This document shows, in pieces, positions 1 through 7,987 of a stretch of DNA of 17,024 nucleotides (position 1 is the stretch's first letter; every line of letters begins with the position of its first letter). The translations under genes were made by a program, and so were the position numbers. The notes under the pieces are model-generated. The model did not search any database. It had not been told where the DNA came from and was given only the letters and a program-made list of their open reading frames with translations. This DNA comes from Flavobacteriaceae bacterium UBA7433 (GTDB taxonomy: Bacteria; Bacteroidota; Bacteroidia; Flavobacteriales; Flavobacteriaceae), in the NCBI GenBank assembly GCA_002477565.1, contig DLQL01000049.1:1-17024 (forward strand), given 5' to 3'.

Positions 1-1
1 A

Positions 2-1060
2 TTGTTTTTAGGAACCACTGCAACCATTCTCACGGAAGCGTATTTGGAAGAAAAATTTCCAATGTTGGAACTGGAACAAAATGTGTTTGTAGATGCGGCT
101 GTATTGCCGACTCCTTCTTTGGCAGCGCAAATCAAGTCTTTGAAACAAAACCAACTTTTGGCAAGAGGTGAAGAGGTCATCGCTTTTTACACGATGGAAA
201 GTCAAGACGCTGTAGATTTTGACCTTTACGAAGTGGTGGAATGCAGAGCACCTCTTGTTCGCTTGGAAGGCTTGACCTGTTTGTATGCAAAAAATGATTG
301 GGCCTTGCGTGCGGATTTTGAATTGCTGACGGAAGGTAGCAATTCGCAAACCATCTCCAAAACCAACCGAGTACTTTGTCCAGAAAACATTTACATTGAA
401 GAAGGTGCTGTGGTGGAATACGCAACCTTAAATGCCAGTTCCGGCCCGATTTATATTGGAAAAGATGCTGTTGTGATGGAAAACACCTCCATCAGAGGTC
501 CTTTTTCATTGGGCGAACAATCGGTTTTAAAGATGGGAACAACCCTCTATGGAGCGACCACAATCGGACCGAAATGTACTGTAGGAGGGGAGGTGAAAAA
601 TTCAGTAATTTTTGAAAATTCCAACAAAAGCCATCATGGATATTTGGGGAATTCTGTCATTGGAGCTTGGTGCAATTTGGGTGCGGGGACTTCCGTTTCC
701 AATATGAAAAACACCTTGAGTGAAGTTTTTTTGTGGAATGGAGCTACTGCTAAACTTGAGCCTACGGGAGAGCAGTTTTGCGGTTCTTTTATCGGAGATC
801 ACTGCACTACTGCCATCCACACTGCTTTTAATACCGGAACGGTAGTAGGGGTCTGTGCCAATATCTTTGGAGGTGGAACGCCTGAAAAAAGCCATCCTTC
901 TTTTTCATGGGGTACGGGCGTTGAACAGCAAAGTTTTCAACTCGACAAAGCAAAGGAAACTGCTGCAAAAATGTACGCACTTAAAAAAGAAGTTTTTACT
1001 GAAGTCGACGCTCGGATTTTGGAAGCGGTATATAAGACCCTAAAAAATCCTTCTCTGTAA
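2..1060 (+). CDS. GlmU-like sugar nucleotidyltransferase/hexapeptide protein, 5'-truncated
   Basis: This is the C-terminal 352 residues of a protein that begins upstream of the window; the first codon in frame is TTG, but there is no sign that it is a real start. The fragment opens inside a nucleotidyltransferase-like domain (fragment residues about 1-115, starting LGTTATILTEAYLEEKFP). It continues into a left-handed beta-helix of hexapeptide repeats (about 130-280), seen as spaced I/V-G-x-x motifs such as IYIGKDAVV, FSLGEQSVL and SVIGAWCNLGAG. This is the architecture of the Bacteroidota 'GlmU family' proteins of about 390 residues (from memory), so about 40 residues are probably missing, including the N-terminal nucleotide-binding loop. 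By family it should transfer a nucleotide to a sugar phosphate, possibly with acyl transfer, in the cytoplasm; the true substrate is unknown. It ends in a strong terminator. Genuine GlmU is less likely because the usual acetyltransferase signature is only loosely kept. Confidence 0.85.
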   Translation: MFLGTTATILTEAYLEEKFPMLELEQNVFVDAAVLPTPSLAAQIKSLKQNQLLARGEEVIAFYTMESQDAVDFDLYEVVECRAPLVRLEGLTCLYAKNDWALRADFELLTEGSNSQTISKTNRVLCPENIYIEEGAVVEYATLNASSGPIYIGKDAVVMENTSIRGPFSLGEQSVLKMGTTLYGATTIGPKCTVGGEVKNSVIFENSNKSHHGYLGNSVIGAWCNLGAGTSVSNMKNTLSEVFLWNGATAKLEPTGEQFCGSFIGDHCTTAIHTAFNTGTVVGVCANIFGGGTPEKSHPSFSWGTGVEQQSFQLDKAKETAAKMYALKKEVFTEVDARILEAVYKTLKNPSL

Positions 1061-1109
1061 CAAACACAAAAAAACCTTTGCATTTTTTGCAAAGGTTTTT
1101 TTGTGTTTG
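1061..1109. terminator. Bidirectional intrinsic terminator, perfect 22-bp stem
   Basis: Bases 1061-1082 are exactly complementary to 1088-1109 with a 5-base T loop (1083-1087). The stem has an A-tract on the left and a T-tract on the right around a short G/C core (CCTTTGCA/TGCAAAGG), so transcripts from either strand would form a hairpin followed by a U-rich run. It starts one base after the stop of the plus-strand GlmU-like gene and lies 21 bases beyond the stop of the minus-strand DUF1573 gene, as expected for a shared terminator between convergent genes. Confidence 0.9.
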
Positions 1110-1130
1110 AAGTCTGGTTGATATCCCTGT

Positions 1131-1541
1131 TTATTTTTTTGGTTCTAAAACTTCGCCTTTGATACGAACCACTTTTTTGGGTTCAGAGGCATTGGAAGTG
1201 ATGGTCACCGTTTTGGAAAAGCGTCCGACACGATTGGTGGCGTATTTTACTTGGATGGTTCCCGTTTCTCCGGGCATGATGGGTGCTTCGGGTTTGGTAG
1301 GTACAGTACATCCGCAACTTCCTTTTACTTTTTCAATGATCAGGGGCCTGTTTCCGATATTGGTAAATACAAACGCACGTTTTCCATCAGCGTCTTTTTC
1401 AATTTTACCATAATTGATGATTTCTGTTTCAAATTTAAACGCAGGGGCATTTGCATCGAAAGTTTCCTGAGGTTCGGTGATCTGTGCTTGACAGAACAAA
1501 GAGGTCAATAGAAATACAATTGTAAAGCGTGTCGTTTTCAT
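1131..1541 (-). CDS. Exported DUF1573 domain protein
   Basis: A 136-residue protein with a Sec signal peptide: basic start MKTTR, hydrophobic core to about residue 17, and likely cleavage near CQA-Q at 17-20. There is no clear lipobox (the Cys is preceded by LF), so I read it as soluble periplasmic rather than a lipoprotein. The rest is one small beta-sandwich of the DUF1573/ASH-like type, recognisable by FxFTNIGNRPL, the KGSCGCTVP motif with its closely spaced cysteines, a PGETGTIQVKY strand, and the closing VTITSNASEP segment. DUF1573 proteins are abundant in Bacteroidota; no biochemical function is established and I assign none. It is transcribed divergently from valS. I found no TAnnTTTG promoter in its 5' flank. 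The ATG at 1539-1541 is the only start that gives a complete signal peptide. Confidence 0.85.
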   Translation of the reverse strand: MKTTRFTIVFLLTSLFCQAQITEPQETFDANAPAFKFETEIINYGKIEKDADGKRAFVFTNIGNRPLIIEKVKGSCGCTVPTKPEAPIMPGETGTIQVKYATNRVGRFSKTVTITSNASEPKKVVRIKGEVLEPKK

Positions 1542-1635
1542 AGATAGTTTTTTTTTGTTAGCTCATGTAAAAATAAACATATTTTTAAACAAACAAAATT
1601 GCTAGCTGTTAGTTTTTAGTTAAACTAGAGATTCG

Positions 1636-1643
1636 TACTTTTG
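1636..1643 (+). promoter_or_regulatory. Candidate -7 element of the valS promoter
   Basis: TACTTTTG matches the Bacteroidota -7 consensus TAnnTTTG exactly. The matching -33 position, about 1613-1617, is only a T-run rather than a clear TTG, so the promoter call rests on the -7 box and on its location about 108 bases before the valS ATG. Transcription would start near 1649. Confidence 0.55.
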
Positions 1644-1721
1644 CGCATGCTCGCAGTTGCTTTTTTCCAAAGGTATTTCTGTGAATTAAAAAGAGACCTA
1701 AAAGAATTGAAAAACAATTCG

Positions 1722-1754
1722 ATGTACACATACAAACAAGTAGATCCACAATGA
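1722..1754 (+). other. Short upstream ORF overlapping the valS start (ATGA)
   Basis: A 10-codon ORF (MYTYKQVDPQ) ends in a TGA that overlaps the valS ATG as ATGA. The same frame is open back to another ATG at 1647, giving 35 codons, but that ATG sits at or before the predicted transcription start. A small hairpin, GAATTG-AAAAA-CAATTC (1704-1720), lies just upstream of the 10-codon ORF. The arrangement could couple leader translation to valS initiation. It has only one Val codon, so it does not look like a classical valine attenuator. It may be chance. Confidence 0.3.
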
Positions 1755-4378
1755 TCCCAAACAAATACAACCACGAACAGGTAGAAGACAAATGGTATGC
1801 CTATTGGACAGAACACGGATACTTTCATTCTACACCCAATGAAAAGGAACCCTATACAATTGTTATTCCACCGCCCAATGTGACAGGCGTCTTGCACATG
1901 GGACACATGTTGAACAACACGATTCAAGATGTGTTGATTCGACGTGCGCGTTTGCGTGGTTACAATGCTTGTTGGGTGCCAGGCACAGACCATGCTTCCA
2001 TAGCAACGGAAGCCAAAGTAGTGGCCAAGCTCAAAAGTGAAGGCATTCAAAAAGACGATTTGACACGCGAAGAGTTTTTAAAACACGCATGGGATTGGAC
2101 TGACACCCATGGGGGAATCATTTTAGAGCAATTGAAAAAATTAGGCGCTTCTTGTGATTGGGAACGCACCGCGTTTACGATGGACCCCAGTCTGAGCGAA
2201 GCAGTCAACAAAGTTTTTGTGGACTTGTACAGCAAGGGGCTGATTTACAGAGGGTACCGCATGGTCAATTGGGATCCAGAAGCCAAAACAACCCTCTCCG
2301 ATGAAGAAGTAACGTTTGAAGAAAAACAAGGAAACTTGTATTACATCAAGTACGCCATCGAAGGTGCTGACGAATTTTTAACTGTGGCAACCACACGTCC
2401 TGAAACACTATTGGGAGATACTGCCATTTGCATCCATCCTAACGATCCACGTTTTGCACATTTGAAAGGGAAAAAGGCAATCGTTCCGATAGCAAACCGT
2501 TCCATTCCCATTATAGAAGACAGTTATGTGGATTTAGAATTTGGAACGGGCTGTTTGAAAATTACCCCCGCCCACGATCCCAATGACAAGGTTATTGGTG
2601 AGAAACACAACCTAGAAGTTATCGATATCTTAAATGACGACGCGAGTTTAAATTCATCGGGCTTGCATTACGAAGGCAAGGACCGTTTTGTGGTGCGTAA
2701 AGAAATTGCGAAAGAACTCGAAACTTTGGGTGCCTTGACCAAAACAGTTTCACACCTTCACAAAGTAGGGGTTTCTGAAAGAACCAAAGCGGTCATCGAG
2801 CCTAAAATTTCTGTACAGTGGTTTTTAAAAATGGAAGAAATCGTCAAACCTGCACTGAAAGCAGTTTTGGAAGACGAAGATATTAAATTTTACCCCAAGC
2901 ACTACAACAATACCTACAGGCACTGGCTTGAAAACATTCGTGATTGGAACATTTCCCGCCAACTTTGGTGGGGACATCAAATTCCTGCCTATTTCTACGG
3001 AGAAGGATTGGAAGATTACGTGGTTGCAGAAAGCAAAGAAGAAGCCTTGGTGAAAGCCAAAGAAATCACTAAAAACAATGCGTTGGGCTTGGCTGATTTG
3101 ACACAAGACCCGGATGCATTGGATACTTGGTTTTCTTCTTGGTTGTGGCCCATTTCTTTGTTTGACGGCATCAAAAACCCCGACAACGAAGAGTTTCAAT
3201 ATTATTACCCCACCAACGATTTGGTTACGGGACCTGATATTTTGTTCTTTTGGGTAGCGCGTATGATTTTTGCGGGCTTTGAATTTCCAGGAGAAAAACC
3301 TTTTTCCAATGTCTATTTTACGGGTTTGGTACGAGACGGACAACGCAGAAAGATGTCCAAATCTTTGGGCAACTCCCCAGATCCAATCGAGCTGATGCAA
3401 AAATACGGTGCCGATGGGGTTCGAACAGGGTTGCTGTTGAGTGCCGCTGCCGGCAATGACTTGCTTTTTGACGAGGAATTGTGTGCCCAAGGCCGTAATT
3501 TCTCTAGTAAAATATGGAACGCTTTTCGATTGGTAAAAGGTTGGGAAGTTTCCAAGACCATCGAACAGCCGAAAGCTTCACTCAAAGCTGTAAATTGGTA
3601 CCAGGCAAAGTTTCAAAAAGTAGTGGCAGAAGTAGAACAGTCTTTCGAAAACTATCGCATCAGCGAAGCATTGATGACTTTGTACAAACTCATTTGGGAT
3701 GATTTTTCCTCTTGGTTTTTGGAAATGGTCAAACCTGCTTATCAGCAACCGATTGATTCGGTGACTTACCGTGCAGTCATTGCTGCCTTGGAGGAAAATT
3801 TGAAATTGTTGCATCCTTTTATGCCTTTTTTGACTGAAGAAATATGGCAACTCATCGAGACTCGAACTACGTCAGAAGCACTCGTTATTGCCGAGTATCC
3901 CAAACAAATTCCTTTTGACAGTCAACTGCTAAAGGATTTTGATTTTGCCGCAGAGGTGATTTCTGGAATTCGAAAAGCAAGAAAAGAGAAAAACATCGCT
4001 TTCAAAGATGCCATTGAACTTTTTGTTTGGAACCACGAGCAGTCAGCTACAGATTTTGATGACGTTATTCAAAAACTAGGGAATACCACTTCGATTACTC
4101 AGGTCAAAGAGAGTGTGGAGGGCGCTTTGAGTTTCCGTGTCAAGTCGAATGAATACTTTATTCCGTTGTTGGAGGCAATTGATGTGGAAGAAGAAACCGC
4201 AAAGATTCAAGAAGAATTGACTTATACAGAAGGCTTTATAAAATCGGTACAAAAGAAATTGAGCAACGAACGTTTTGTCAACAATGCTCCCGAACAGGTA
4301 ATCGCCAACGAACGTAAAAAAGAAGCCGATGCGTTGGCAAAAATAGCAACTTTGAAAGCCAGTCTGGACGCTTTGTAA
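1751..4378 (+). CDS. valS: Valyl-tRNA synthetase
   Basis: An 875-residue class I aminoacyl-tRNA synthetase, full length for bacterial ValS. It charges tRNA-Val with valine in the cytoplasm and edits mischarged threonine. Domains in order: Rossmann catalytic core with PPPNVTGVLHMGH (the HIGH motif is HMGH at 49-52); inserted CP1 editing domain at roughly 190-340 with TTRPETLLGDTA; return to the core with the KMSKS loop at 534-538; helical anticodon-binding domain at about 600-790; and a C-terminal coiled-coil arm from about 810 to 875, rich in E/K, which is characteristic of ValS and separates it from IleS and LeuS. The ATG at 1751 is chosen because the N-terminus aligns with the family and an in-frame TGA at 1682-1684 precedes it with no other ATG between. 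No Shine-Dalgarno is visible. The methyltransferase gene follows after 38 bases, so valS is probably first in a translation-related operon. Confidence 0.98.
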   Translation: MIPNKYNHEQVEDKWYAYWTEHGYFHSTPNEKEPYTIVIPPPNVTGVLHMGHMLNNTIQDVLIRRARLRGYNACWVPGTDHASIATEAKVVAKLKSEGIQKDDLTREEFLKHAWDWTDTHGGIILEQLKKLGASCDWERTAFTMDPSLSEAVNKVFVDLYSKGLIYRGYRMVNWDPEAKTTLSDEEVTFEEKQGNLYYIKYAIEGADEFLTVATTRPETLLGDTAICIHPNDPRFAHLKGKKAIVPIANRSIPIIEDSYVDLEFGTGCLKITPAHDPNDKVIGEKHNLEVIDILNDDASLNSSGLHYEGKDRFVVRKEIAKELETLGALTKTVSHLHKVGVSERTKAVIEPKISVQWFLKMEEIVKPALKAVLEDEDIKFYPKHYNNTYRHWLENIRDWNISRQLWWGHQIPAYFYGEGLEDYVVAESKEEALVKAKEITKNNALGLADLTQDPDALDTWFSSWLWPISLFDGIKNPDNEEFQYYYPTNDLVTGPDILFFWVARMIFAGFEFPGEKPFSNVYFTGLVRDGQRRKMSKSLGNSPDPIELMQKYGADGVRTGLLLSAAAGNDLLFDEELCAQGRNFSSKIWNAFRLVKGWEVSKTIEQPKASLKAVNWYQAKFQKVVAEVEQSFENYRISEALMTLYKLIWDDFSSWFLEMVKPAYQQPIDSVTYRAVIAALEENLKLLHPFMPFLTEEIWQLIETRTTSEALVIAEYPKQIPFDSQLLKDFDFAAEVISGIRKARKEKNIAFKDAIELFVWNHEQSATDFDDVIQKLGNTTSITQVKESVEGALSFRVKSNEYFIPLLEAIDVEEETAKIQEELTYTEGFIKSVQKKLSNERFVNNAPEQVIANERKKEADALAKIATLKASLDAL

Positions 4379-4416
4379 GCACACATACACGACTGCGATA
4401 GCCAAATAATTTTTCC

Positions 4417-5574
4417 ATGAGTACATTTGCCCTTTTTTCTGAAACCATTCAAAGTACAATAGCCGAGGATACCTTTGTCAAAATAACCTTGAGCAAACCC
4501 ATTCGAAAAAAGGAAGGTCTTCGGAATATCTATGTGCGATTGGTATTGATTCAAGAGGAACTCAAGCTTTCGTTTACGTACCATTACAAAACCAATGATC
4601 AAGTAAAAAACTACACGATCCCAGAAGGCATTGAAGTCTTGCAAGAATACCTTTCCAATACATTTCGTACAGCAGTGGTGTTTGCCTTGAAAGAAGATTT
4701 GCAGGTATTTCTTTCAAAGAAGAAAGTCATTTCTTACAAAAAAGGCGCAGCTAGTTTTGCGAACAAGCCGCCATTGACACATGACCAGCCCAAAGCCAAA
4801 AGAGCCCAATTGGGTGTGTATTTACAGCATTTGGGACTAACGGATCAAGACAACAATGTCATACCAAAAATGGCAGATAAATTTCGTCAAATCAACAAGT
4901 ATTTGGAAATCATGGAAGGTTTGATAGCAAATGCCAAGTTGCCCAAAGAGATTCAAATTGTGGACATGGGATCGGGAAAGGGGTATTTGACCTTTGCACT
5001 TTACGATTATTTAGTGGTACAGCGCAAAATCAATGCAACAATCACGGGAATCGAACTTCGGCCAGAGCTTGTGGATATTTGCAATCAAGTAGCGGATACC
5101 TGTGGTTTTGAAAAGCTCAAATTTGAATGCACACCCATCGAGGCGTATGAAAATAAAAAAGTGGACATTTTGATTGCATTGCATGCCTGTGATACCGCCA
5201 CAGACGATGCTATTTACAAAGGGATTGCTGCCAAAGCAGGTCTTATTGTCTGTGCGCCTTGTTGTCACAAACAAATACGACAACAACTGAAAGGAAAGGA
5301 GCAAAGCGACCCGATTTTAAAATACGGAATTTTTAAGGAACGCCAATACGAGATGGTTACTGACACTTTGCGTGCCTTGATTTTGGAAAAGAAAAACTAC
5401 CAAACCAAAATATTTGAGTTTGTATCCAACGAACACACACGTAAAAATGTGTTGTTGGTCGCTACAAAATCTTTGAAGGAAAACGATGTCAAGGCATTGG
5501 ATCAAAAAATAGCTGCTTTGAAAACAGCTTACGGCATCGATTCGCATTATTTGGAAACCAAGGTTCGATTTTAA
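4417..5574 (+). CDS. Class I SAM-dependent methyltransferase (Methyltransf_32-like)
   Basis: A 385-residue protein. Residues 1-120 form a poorly recognisable N-terminal region. The rest is a class I Rossmann methyltransferase: motif I VDMGSGKGYLTF at 182-193 binds SAM, the acidic residue in TGIELRPE (Glu213) should contact the ribose, LHACDTATDDAI at 255-266 follows strand 4, and CAPCCHKQI at 279-287 takes the place of the usual catalytic motif IV. The pairing of a 'HAC..TATD' segment with a downstream 'CCH' is the pattern I associate with the Methyltransf_32/Trm13/METTL25 group, some of which modify RNA. Substrate not assignable from sequence. It sits 38 bases after valS, and its stop overlaps the trmL start by one base (TAATG), so an RNA substrate is a reasonable inference. 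Family call firm, substrate speculative. Confidence 0.85.
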   Translation: MSTFALFSETIQSTIAEDTFVKITLSKPIRKKEGLRNIYVRLVLIQEELKLSFTYHYKTNDQVKNYTIPEGIEVLQEYLSNTFRTAVVFALKEDLQVFLSKKKVISYKKGAASFANKPPLTHDQPKAKRAQLGVYLQHLGLTDQDNNVIPKMADKFRQINKYLEIMEGLIANAKLPKEIQIVDMGSGKGYLTFALYDYLVVQRKINATITGIELRPELVDICNQVADTCGFEKLKFECTPIEAYENKKVDILIALHACDTATDDAIYKGIAAKAGLIVCAPCCHKQIRQQLKGKEQSDPILKYGIFKERQYEMVTDTLRALILEKKNYQTKIFEFVSNEHTRKNVLLVATKSLKENDVKALDQKIAALKTAYGIDSHYLETKVRF

Positions 5575-6038
5575 TGGAGATATCAAATTTCAACATCGTT
5601 TTGGTTTGCCCTCAAATTCCTAACAACACTGGTAATGTTGGGCGTCTCTGTGTAGGGAGTCAAAGCAAATTGCACTTGGTACATCCCTTGGGTTTTGAAA
5701 TTACTGACACACGCGTCAAAAGAGCGGGTTTGGACTATTGGCCTGATTTGGATTTGATGCACCACGCGAGTTTTGAAAAACTGTTGGGTTGCATTCCTGA
5801 TTTGAGTCGTGTCTTTTTTTTTAGCGCCCAAGCCACCCAGTCCTATTACGACCTTGATTACCGGTCTGGAGATTGGTTGGTTTTTGGACGTGAATCAGAC
5901 GGTTTGCCTTTAGAAATCCTGAAGGCTTATGCCTCACAATGTGTCAAGATTCCTTTTCCTGGAAAGGTGCGCAGTTTCAATTTGGGCAATGCGGTGGCCA
6001 TGGCTTTGGGTGAGGGTCTTCGACAATTAGAGCTTTGA
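5574..6038 (+). CDS. trmL: tRNA (cytidine(34)-2'-O)-methyltransferase TrmL (SPOUT)
   Basis: A 154-residue SPOUT methyltransferase. E. coli TrmL methylates the 2'-O of the wobble nucleotide in two tRNA-Leu isoacceptors; this gene is inferred to do the same. Three SPOUT motifs are visible: PQIPNNTGNVGRLC at 13-26, LVFGRESDGLP at 102-112 (SAM-binding knot), and VRSFNLGNAVAMALGE at 132-147. The RAGLDYW segment at 50-56 is also a TrmL hallmark. Length matches E. coli TrmL (about 157). Two positions differ from the usual NLS...YE form of motif 3: Gly138 stands where Ser is normal and Gly146 where Tyr is normal. Translation is probably coupled to the preceding methyltransferase through the TAATG overlap. 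No terminator is evident in the 124 bases before the ABC-F gene. Confidence 0.92.
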   Translation: MEISNFNIVLVCPQIPNNTGNVGRLCVGSQSKLHLVHPLGFEITDTRVKRAGLDYWPDLDLMHHASFEKLLGCIPDLSRVFFFSAQATQSYYDLDYRSGDWLVFGRESDGLPLEILKAYASQCVKIPFPGKVRSFNLGNAVAMALGEGLRQLEL

Positions 6039-6135
6039 AAACTCCTTTTTCACAAGTCTCCTTCGCTGTGTTTTAAGAGTTGAAAATACTCGGGAAATCC
6101 TCCTGATTTAAAAGCCTTACTTCGTAGTTTTTTTA

Positions 6136-6143
6136 TAATTTTG
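6136..6143 (+). promoter_or_regulatory. Candidate -7 element for the ABC-F gene
   Basis: TAATTTTG fits TAnnTTTG exactly and lies 20 bases before the ATG at 6163, predicting a very short leader. There is no convincing TTG at the -33 position; the nearest TTA (6117-6119) is 16 bases away, shorter than the preferred spacing of about 19. Confidence 0.5.
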
Positions 6144-6162
6144 CAACTTAAATTTTATCAGC

Positions 6163-7782
6163 ATGTTATCAGTATCCAATTTATCCGTACAATTCGGAAA
6201 ACGCGTCTTGTTTGACGAGGTGAGCACCAAATTTGTTCAAGGCAATTGCTACGGCATCATCGGTGCCAATGGCGCGGGAAAATCTACCTTTCTCAAAATA
6301 CTCACGGGTCAGATGGATCCAACTTCAGGACAGGTTTCTTTGGAAAAAGGGAAACGCATGTCTGTATTGTCTCAGGACCATTTTGCTTTTGATAGTTTTC
6401 CAGTTTTAGAGACGGTGATGAGAGGCAACAAAGAGTTGTTTGCCATCAAAGAAGAAATGGATGCCTTGTATGCAGATTACACTGATGAAAATGCGGATAG
6501 AATCGGAGAGTTGCAGGTGATTTTCGAAGAAATGGGAGGTTGGACAGCTGAGAGCGATGCGGCAACCTTACTTTCTTCATTGGGAATCAAAGACGAATTG
6601 CACTACACATTGATGGGAGATGTGGATGGAAAGAGAAAAGTACGTGTGTTGATTGCACAAGCGCTGTTTGGAAATCCAGACGTGTTGATCATGGATGAGC
6701 CCACCAATGATTTGGATTTTGAAACCATCGCATGGTTGGAACATTTTTTAGCCAATTATGACAATACAGTTATTGTGGTCTCGCATGACCGTCATTTTTT
6801 GGACGCTGTGTGTACCCATATCTCAGATATCGATTACGGAAAAGTCAACCAGTATTCAGGAAACTATACCTTTTGGTATGAATCGAGCCAATTAGCAGCC
6901 AAGCAGCGGGCGCAACAAAACAAAAAAGCGGAGGACAAGAAAAAAGAATTGGAAGAATTTATCCGTCGTTTTTCTGCCAACGTTGCGAAATCCAAGCAGG
7001 CAACAAGTCGTAAAAAAATGATCGAGAAATTGAATGTAGAAGACATCAAGCCTTCGAGTAGGAGGTATCCTGCCATTATTTTTGAAAGAGAACGAGAAGC
7101 AGGAGATCAAATCTTAAACATTGAAAAATTGTCCAAAGAGATTGATGGAGAGGTGTTGTTCAATGACATCAACATCAATTTGTCAAAAGGGGACAAGGTG
7201 GTTGTCATTTCAAAAAATTCCAAAGCTGTAAATTCTTTTTATGAAATCTTAAACGGAAAGATGGAAGCGGATACGGGTTCTTATCAATTTGGGATCACAA
7301 CAACACAATCTTATTTGCCTTTGGAAAATTCGGAATATTTTGAAAATGCCGAATTGGACTTGGTGGACTGGTTGCGTCAGTATGCAAAAACAGAAGAAGA
7401 ACGAGAAGCCGTTTATTTGAGAGGCTTTTTAGGAAAAATGATTTTTAGTGGAGAAGAGGCTTTGAAAAAATGCAACGTGCTTTCGGGTGGCGAAAAGGTT
7501 CGTTGCATGTTGTCACGTATGATGATGGGAAGAGCCAATGTACTGATGCTCGACGAGCCTACCAATCATTTGGATTTGGAATCCATTCAGGCTTTGAACA
7601 ATTCTTTGAAAAATTTCAAGGGAACTGTTCTTTTTTCCACACACGATCACGAGTTTGCTCAAACTGTGGCCAACCGAGTTATCGAGATTACTCCCAAAGG
7701 TGTGATTGACAAGTACGCTACTTTTGACGAATACTTGTCCGATCCTAAAGTAAAAGAGTTGCGAAAAAAGCTCTATGCTTAA
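6163..7782 (+). CDS. YbiT-like ABC-F ATPase, asymmetric nucleotide sites
   Basis: A 539-residue soluble protein with two ABC ATPase domains and no membrane segments, so a ribosome-associated ABC-F factor rather than a transporter. NBD1: Walker A GANGAGKST at 34-42, Walker B DVLIMDEP at 173-180, switch His208. NBD2: signature LSGGEKV at 440-446, Walker B VLMLDEP at 460-466, switch His494. The charged linker at about 240-300 is the P-site tRNA interaction motif, and the C-terminal RVIEITPKGVID resembles E. coli YbiT. Two motifs are broken: signature 1 reads MGDVDGKRKV (151-160) instead of LSGGQ, and Walker A 2 reads ISKNSKAVNS (349-358), lacking the glycines and the Lys-Ser/Thr. Because ABC sites pair the Walker A of one domain with the signature of the other, one composite site is intact and the other is doubly defective. 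YbiT itself also has a degenerate first signature. The exact cellular role is unknown. Confidence 0.92.
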   Translation: MLSVSNLSVQFGKRVLFDEVSTKFVQGNCYGIIGANGAGKSTFLKILTGQMDPTSGQVSLEKGKRMSVLSQDHFAFDSFPVLETVMRGNKELFAIKEEMDALYADYTDENADRIGELQVIFEEMGGWTAESDAATLLSSLGIKDELHYTLMGDVDGKRKVRVLIAQALFGNPDVLIMDEPTNDLDFETIAWLEHFLANYDNTVIVVSHDRHFLDAVCTHISDIDYGKVNQYSGNYTFWYESSQLAAKQRAQQNKKAEDKKKELEEFIRRFSANVAKSKQATSRKKMIEKLNVEDIKPSSRRYPAIIFEREREAGDQILNIEKLSKEIDGEVLFNDININLSKGDKVVVISKNSKAVNSFYEILNGKMEADTGSYQFGITTTQSYLPLENSEYFENAELDLVDWLRQYAKTEEEREAVYLRGFLGKMIFSGEEALKKCNVLSGGEKVRCMLSRMMMGRANVLMLDEPTNHLDLESIQALNNSLKNFKGTVLFSTHDHEFAQTVANRVIEITPKGVIDKYATFDEYLSDPKVKELRKKLYA

Positions 7783-7845
7783 AGAACAAAGCTTGAAATA
7801 GTACTACTTACTAAAAGTATGTCAATTTTTCACGGACTCATGGTG

Positions 7846-7869
7846 AGGCCACTGTGTGGCCTTTTTTTT
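7846..7869 (+). terminator. Intrinsic terminator of the ABC-F gene
   Basis: AGGCCAC (7846-7852) pairs perfectly with GTGGCCT (7856-7862) across a TGT loop and runs into eight T residues (7862-7869). It lies 64 bases after the ABC-F stop on the same strand. Confidence 0.88.
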
Positions 7870-7932
7870 GTGAAGTGATGAGACACGGTTGAAAAAAGAT
7901 TCCAAAAATTAAGATTATATATTTAATTGATC

Positions 7933-7963
7933 CAAAAAAAAGCGGTCCCTTTCGAGGACCGCT
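7933..7963 (-). terminator. Intrinsic terminator of the pyrG-yidC transcript
   Basis: AGCGGTCC (7941-7948) pairs perfectly with GGACCGCT (7956-7963). Read on the minus strand, the stem is followed by eight U residues (plus-strand A-run 7934-7941) and lies 24 bases beyond the yidC stop. Shifting the pairing by one bulged C would present a TTCG tetraloop (7951-7954). Confidence 0.88.
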
Positions 7964-7987
7964 GTAAGTATAGAGTAGGTTTGAATA

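Noticed and set aside
2825..3490. A 221-codon open frame on the minus strand
   Set aside because: It lies wholly inside valS on the opposite strand, has no recognisable domain and is explained by codon bias of the real gene.
7819..7878. A 19-codon ORF between the ABC-F and yidC terminators
   Set aside because: It runs through the stem and T-run of the ABC-F terminator, so its codons are terminator bases.
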